DNA of 38,192 nt. Source: Clostridiales bacterium (GTDB taxonomy: Bacteria; Bacillota; Clostridia; Christensenellales; Aristaeellaceae). A program made the position numbers and the translations under genes. Positions within the stretch are counted from its first letter, which is position 1, and every line of letters begins with the position of its first letter. The notes under the pieces are model-generated. The model was not told the DNA's origin. It searched no databases and saw nothing but the letters and a program-made list of their open reading frames with translations. The stretch spans positions 1 through 38,192 of the forward strand of contig SVGP01000025.1 in the NCBI GenBank assembly GCA_015056255.1. Direction: 5' to 3'. Shown one piece after another: positions 34,320 through 38,192 of this stretch.

Positions 34320-35849
34320 GTGAAAAAGTATTATCTTGGCTTTGATTTCGGCGCTTCCAGCGGACGCGCGATTTTAGGCATTCTGGATATTGATGAGGTA
34401 ACCGGCAAGAAGAATCTCGACCTTGAAGAAGTGTATCGCTTCCCGAACGAAGCGGTCAGAGAAGGTAACGTTTTAAGATGGGAAACCGAGCGCCTGTTTA
34501 ACGAAATGAAGACGGGCATCACCCTCGTTGCCGAGAAGGGCATCCACATCGAATCCATCGGCATCGACACTTGGGGCGTGGATTTCGGCATCATTGACGA
34601 GAAAGGCGACATCGTGTTCCGTCCCGTTTCCTACAGAGACGACCGCACCATCGGCATGATGGAGGAAGCGTTCAAGAAAATGGGCAAGACCGAAATTTTT
34701 GAAAACACCGGCCTTGCATTCCTTCAGTTCAATACCCTTTATCAGCTGATCGCGATGAAAAACGATCCTGAAGCCGCCAAATATCTCGACGAAAAGAACA
34801 CCCTTCTTTTCATGCCCGACCTTTTCGCCTACTATTTGACCGGCGCAGTCGGCACCGAATACACCATCGCTTCCACCAGTCAGATGATCGATCCTTCCGT
34901 TCGCACCTGGTCCAAGAAGGTGCTTGACGCGTTCGGTCTGCCCGAGGGCCTGTTTGCACCCATCCAGCAGCCCGGCGAGATCAGGGGCTATTTAAAAAAG
35001 GAAATCTGCCCCGCTATCGATTACGACGTACCTGTTGTAGCTGTCGCTTCCCACGATACCGCATCCGCAGTCGCCGCGGTTCCCGCGCGCGAGGGCGAAA
35101 AGTTCGCCTATCTTTCCAGCGGCACCTGGTCGCTTCTGGGCGTTGAAACGCCCACGCCCGTCTGCACCGAGGGCGTTATGAACGCTAACTTCTCAAACGA
35201 AGGCGGCTTGAACGGCACCACGCGCCTTCTTAAAAACATCATGGGCCTTTGGATCATTCAGGAGTGCAGAAAGCAGTTCAACATTGAGCGCGAAAAGGAA
35301 GGCCTTGAAAAGCTGAGCTTTGCAGACATCGTATGCGAGGTTGAAAAGATGTCCAAGCCCGTTGACGCGGTTATCGACGTTGACGACAATGAATTCTTTG
35401 CGCCCGACGGTATGGTGGACAGAATCGAAGCGTATGTGAAAAAGCACTATGGCAAGGATGTTTGCCCCTGTGAGCGCGTAGGCCAGATCGCGGACATCGT
35501 TTACAAGGGACTGGCGCTTAAATACCGCTGGGGCATTGAGACGCTTGAAAAGATCACGGGCGACAAGATTGACGCGCTCTACATCGTCGGCGGCGGCGGA
35601 AAGAACGAGCTTCTGAACGCCTACACCGCGTCCGCCCTTAAGCGCCCCGTCAGAATCGGCGCATCCGAAGGCACGGTTATCGGAAACCTTCTGGTTCAAG
35701 CCATGGCGACCAAGGATGTAAAGGACATCTGGGAGCTTCGAAAGATCGTCGCCGATTCCTTTGGCAGCAAGACCTATGAATTTGATCCCGCCGAAAGTGA
35801 AAAGTGGGACAAGGCGTACCTTGACCTTAAGAAACTGATTGGAGAATAA
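34320..35849 (+). CDS. rhaB: Rhamnulokinase
   Basis: Phosphorylates L-rhamnulose to rhamnulose-1-phosphate. FGGY sugar-kinase fold; the N-terminal D-F-G-A-S-S-G-R phosphate loop, G-I-D-T-W-G-V-D-F, S-S-G-T-W-S-L-L-G and the late G-G-G-G-K-N motif are diagnostic. 509 residues. Start is GTG, with GGGAGG (34305-34310) 9 bases upstream. C-ended codons suggest good expression. It leads the operon with mrnC, rlmB and sigH, an unusual head gene for that group. Confidence 0.95.
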   Translation: MKKYYLGFDFGASSGRAILGILDIDEVTGKKNLDLEEVYRFPNEAVREGNVLRWETERLFNEMKTGITLVAEKGIHIESIGIDTWGVDFGIIDEKGDIVFRPVSYRDDRTIGMMEEAFKKMGKTEIFENTGLAFLQFNTLYQLIAMKNDPEAAKYLDEKNTLLFMPDLFAYYLTGAVGTEYTIASTSQMIDPSVRTWSKKVLDAFGLPEGLFAPIQQPGEIRGYLKKEICPAIDYDVPVVAVASHDTASAVAAVPAREGEKFAYLSSGTWSLLGVETPTPVCTEGVMNANFSNEGGLNGTTRLLKNIMGLWIIQECRKQFNIEREKEGLEKLSFADIVCEVEKMSKPVDAVIDVDDNEFFAPDGMVDRIEAYVKKHYGKDVCPCERVGQIADIVYKGLALKYRWGIETLEKITGDKIDALYIVGGGGKNELLNAYTASALKRPVRIGASEGTVIGNLLVQAMATKDVKDIWELRKIVADSFGSKTYEFDPAESEKWDKAYLDLKKLIGE

Positions 35850-35855
35850 AGATAC

Positions 35856-36251
35856 ATGTTCGAAATCCGTGAAAGCGTATTTGCGCACGGCCAGCTTCCG
35901 GGTGCGCTCGAGCTTGCGCTTGTGGGCGACAGCGTGTATGACCTTTATGTGAGAAGCCATCTCGTATTAAAAGGTGGGCGCGTTAAGGATATTCACAAAA
36001 ACGCCGTAAAGCACGTAAACGCCCACGCGCAGGCAATGGCGCTCGATAAGATTGAAGAAGAACTCACGGAAGAAGAAGCGGGCATCGTCCGCAGAGCCAG
36101 AAACGCAAAGCAGACGCCCACGAAAAACGCCGACGCCGGGGATTACCACAAGGCGACGGCGCTTGAGTCTCTGCTTGGATATCTGTATCTTACAGGGCAA
36201 AAGGAGCGGCTTGACCGCTTCTTGGCCCTTTGCACAAACATGGAAGGATGA
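35856..36251 (+). CDS. mrnC: Mini-ribonuclease III
   Basis: A short RNase III-type endonuclease without the dsRNA-binding domain; trims the ends of 23S rRNA precursors in Firmicutes. A-L-V-G-D-S-V-Y-D (Asp25), V-R-R-A-R-N-A-K and A-L-E-S-L-L-G-Y-L-Y match the family. 131 residues. Starts 6 bases after the rhaB stop, with GGAGA overlapping that stop region. Confidence 0.94.
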   Translation: MFEIRESVFAHGQLPGALELALVGDSVYDLYVRSHLVLKGGRVKDIHKNAVKHVNAHAQAMALDKIEEELTEEEAGIVRRARNAKQTPTKNADAGDYHKATALESLLGYLYLTGQKERLDRFLALCTNMEG

Positions 36252-36260
36252 TCGGGCAAA

Positions 36261-37202
36261 ATGGCATACGATCGAAAGGACTTTGGACAAAGGCGTGAAA
36301 GCATGCCCTACCACGGAAACCATTCCGGAAAACGGGTAGAGGGCAGAAAAAGCGCCGACTGGACGGGCACTGCCCAGCGCAATTACGGAAAAAACGAAGA
36401 AAATACACCTTTTGAGGCGGACCCCAAAAAGAGAGCGGCAAGGCCCGCGCGTTTTGAAAGGGAAGAAACCGAGCTTCCCGAAAACTTGCTCGTCGGCAGA
36501 AACCCCATCCGCGAGGCCCTGAAGGCCGGACGTCCCATGGAAAAGCTGCTTGTTATGAAGGGCGATCTTTCCGGCGCAGCCAAGGATATCGTTCAGATGG
36601 CAAAGAACATGGGCATTGTGGTTCAGGAGGTTGAAAAGGTGCGCCTGGATCAGGTGTATCCGAACCATCAGGGGCTTTTAGCCTACGTTTCCATGGCTTC
36701 CTATTCCACGATGGAGGAGATCTACGAAGCGATTGAAGAAAAGGGCGAGGACGCGTTTCTCGTGGTTCTGGACGGCATTACCGATCCTCACAATCTGGGC
36801 GCGATCATCAGAAGCGCGGAATGCGCCGGCGCACACGGCGTTATCGTATCCGAAAGAAGAAGCGCGGGGCTCAATCCCGCTTGCGTGAAAGCGGCGGCAG
36901 GCGCGCTTGAATATATGAAGGTTGCCAGAGTCACCAACATCACGCGCACCATTGAGGATATGAAGGAAAGGGGCGTCTGGGTGTACGCCGCCGATATGGA
37001 CGGAACCGATCTTTATGCGGCTGATCTGAAGGGCCCGATCGCCATCGTCATCGGCGCTGAGGGAGAGGGCGTTTCAAAGCTCGTCAGAAAGACCTGCGAC
37101 GGCGCAATCACCATTCCTATGAGCGGCCACATCAATTCCTTAAACGCCTCCGTTGCAGCCGGCATCATCCTTTTTGAAACCGCAAAGGCGAGAAGGAATT
37201 AA
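36261..37202 (+). CDS. rlmB: 23S rRNA 2'-O-methyltransferase RlmB (TrmH family)
   Basis: SpoU-class methyltransferase using SAM, predicted to act on 23S rRNA. After a basic, disordered N-terminal extension of about 70 residues comes the substrate-binding domain (L-V-G-R-N-P-I-R-E-A-L), then the knotted catalytic domain: D-P-H-N-L-G-A-I-I-R-S-A, I-G-A-E-G-E-G-V and S-L-N-A-S-V-A-A-G. 313 residues, longer than E. coli RlmB (243) because of the extension. The SD is weak (GGAAGGA), 12 bases upstream. Confidence 0.93.
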   Translation: MAYDRKDFGQRRESMPYHGNHSGKRVEGRKSADWTGTAQRNYGKNEENTPFEADPKKRAARPARFEREETELPENLLVGRNPIREALKAGRPMEKLLVMKGDLSGAAKDIVQMAKNMGIVVQEVEKVRLDQVYPNHQGLLAYVSMASYSTMEEIYEAIEEKGEDAFLVVLDGITDPHNLGAIIRSAECAGAHGVIVSERRSAGLNPACVKAAAGALEYMKVARVTNITRTIEDMKERGVWVYAADMDGTDLYAADLKGPIAIVIGAEGEGVSKLVRKTCDGAITIPMSGHINSLNASVAAGIILFETAKARRN

Positions 37203-37238
37203 TATCGATTCAAATAGTCTCCCTTGAGGAGGATACGC

Positions 37239-37853
37239 ATGTACGAAAACTATCTGAACATGCCCGATGAGGAAGTTGTTAAAATCGCGCAGACGAACGA
37301 CAATCCTGCGCTTGAATATCTTTTGAACAAGTACAAAAATTTCGTCCGTTCAAAGGCAAGGAGCTATTTTCTGATCGGCGCAGATCATGAGGACATTGTT
37401 CAGGAGGGAATGATCGGCCTGTATAAAGCAATCCGCGATTACAAAGAGGACAGGCAGTCCTCCTTCCGCGCGTTTGCAGAACTGTGCATCACCCGCCAGA
37501 TCATCACCGCCATCAAAACCGCCACCCGCCAAAAGCACATTCCCTTAAACAGCTATGTGTCTTTGGACAAGCCCATGTTTGACGAAAAAAGCGAAAGAAC
37601 GCTGCTTGACACCATTACAGAGGACAACTTCTCAAACCCCGAGGCCATGGTGATTTCCAAGGAAGACCTTTCCGTCATCGAGGGCAAAATCGGCGAAATG
37701 CTTTCCGACCTTGAAAAGGATGTGCTGATCAAGTACATGGAGGGCAAAAGCTATCAGGAGATCAGCGAAGAGCTTGACAGGCATGTAAAGAGCATTGACA
37801 ATGCGCTTCAGCGGGTGAAACGCAAACTTCAGAAGTATTTGGATGCAAAATAG
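37239..37853 (+). CDS. sigH: RNA polymerase sigma-H factor
   Basis: Sigma-70 family factor of the Spo0H type that directs early sporulation or stationary-phase genes in Firmicutes. The stretch R-S-Y-F-L-I-G-A-D, D-I-V-Q-E-G-M-I-G-L-Y and the region R-Q-K-H-I-P-L-N-S-Y-V-S-L match B. subtilis SigH almost exactly; region 4 has K-S-Y-Q-E-I-S-E-E-L. The ATG at 37239 is set by GAGGAGGA just upstream; an earlier TTG is rejected. 204 residues. Presence suggests but does not prove sporulation. Confidence 0.96.
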   Translation: MYENYLNMPDEEVVKIAQTNDNPALEYLLNKYKNFVRSKARSYFLIGADHEDIVQEGMIGLYKAIRDYKEDRQSSFRAFAELCITRQIITAIKTATRQKHIPLNSYVSLDKPMFDEKSERTLLDTITEDNFSNPEAMVISKEDLSVIEGKIGEMLSDLEKDVLIKYMEGKSYQEISEELDRHVKSIDNALQRVKRKLQKYLDAK

Positions 37854-37908
37854 CGCCTGTTCTTCAGAAAATAACACATAATTGACGGAATCGTACGCAT
37901 AATACTGA

Positions 37909-37937
37909 TTGACAAATGATGTATGCTTTAGTACAAT
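37909..37937 (+). promoter_or_regulatory. Promoter for tRNA-Gly and probably tuf
   Basis: TTGACA (37909-37914), a 17-base spacer and TACAAT (37932-37937), 22 bases before the tRNA. Confidence 0.88.
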
Positions 37938-37959
37938 AAGTATGATTAGGCGTGGGTAT

Positions 37960-38033
37960 GCGGGTGTAGCTCAATGGTAGAGCTCCAGCTTCCCAAGCTG
38001 ATCACGTGGGTTCGATTCCCATCACCCGCTCCA
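37960..38033 (+). tRNA. tRNA-Gly (anticodon CCC)
   Basis: The cloverleaf folds: acceptor GCGGGTG/CACCCGC, D stem GCTC/GAGC, anticodon stem CCAGC/GCTGA with loop TTCCCAA (anticodon CCC, read GGG), and T stem GTGGG/CCCAT. CCA is encoded (38031-38033), unlike the tRNA-Val here. The outer anticodon-stem pair is a C-A mismatch. Confidence 0.92.
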
Positions 38034-38066
38034 CAAAAAATACTTAACTTGGAGGACTGACTGACA

Positions 38067-38192
38067 ATGGGCAAGGCAAAATTTGAGCGCACTAAGCCGC
38101 ACGTAAACATCGGAACCATCGGCCACGTTGACCACGGCAAGACCACTCTTACCGCTGCGATCACCATGACCCTTTCTCAGCTTGGCCAGGCT
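38067..38192 (+). CDS. tuf: Elongation factor Tu, 5' end
   Basis: First 42 codons only; the gene runs off the window. [18 protein letters not shown] and the GTP-binding loop G-H-V-D-H-G-K-T identify EF-Tu, which delivers aminoacyl-tRNA to the ribosome. GGAGG (38051-38055) lies 11 bases before ATG. It lies 33 bases after the tRNA-Gly gene with no terminator between, so the two are probably one transcript. Confidence 0.97.
   Translation, partial: MGKAKFERTKPHVNIGTIGHVDHGKTTLTAAITMTLSQLGQA

Overview
The window looks like chromosome from an anaerobic, Gram-positive, clostridia-like Firmicute, probably a gut commensal. The support is a Spo0H-type sigma-H, a Mini-RNase III (MrnC), KtrB/KtrA-type potassium uptake, SecA with a zinc tail, Shine-Dalgarno (SD) sites close to AAGGAGG before nearly every gene, many -35/-10 promoters with 16-18 bp spacers, secreted proteins with Thr-Pro linkers, and L-rhamnose and sulfatase genes. 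The exact order cannot be read from the sequence.

Region 1 (1-10347, + strand) looks like one envelope-signalling operon. It holds the end of a giant repeat-containing surface protein with a Thr-Pro linker. Next is a zinc-ribbon/pseudokinase membrane protein with a very large outer domain, then a complete PP2C phosphatase. The last gene is a secreted-then-cytoplasmic protein with a degenerate VWA-like domain, a membrane segment and an intact FHA domain. No active kinase is visible, so the partner kinase may lie upstream of the window.

Region 2 (10423-15612) holds single genes with their own promoters and hairpin terminators: a Nudix hydrolase, a secreted CX5R phosphatase, a small secreted YD-repeat protein, L-rhamnose isomerase and a histidine phosphatase. 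Region 3 (15647-20411) is for surface sugars: a polyprenyl-phosphate sugar transferase, a GT2 glycosyltransferase, a nucleotidyltransferase and a sulfatase.

Region 4 (20480-33853) starts with tRNA-Val and the KtrB/KtrA potassium uptake pair, then a GtrA flippase-like protein and the MoxR-DUF58-transglutaminase operon. SecA, release factor 2, a DUF1461 protein and TsaD follow. Region 5 is a gene-free stretch (33811-34319) with a tight cluster of DnaA-box sequences followed by AT-rich DNA. Region 6 (34254-38192) is rhaB-mrnC-rlmB-sigH, read as one operon, then tRNA-Gly and the start of tuf.

The points most worth a second look are the pseudokinase/PP2C/FHA envelope module, the DnaA-box cluster far from any dnaA gene, a release-factor-2 gene that lacks the usual internal frameshift but has a minimal UGA-ended reading frame over its start, and a rhamnulokinase gene heading the sigma-H operon.
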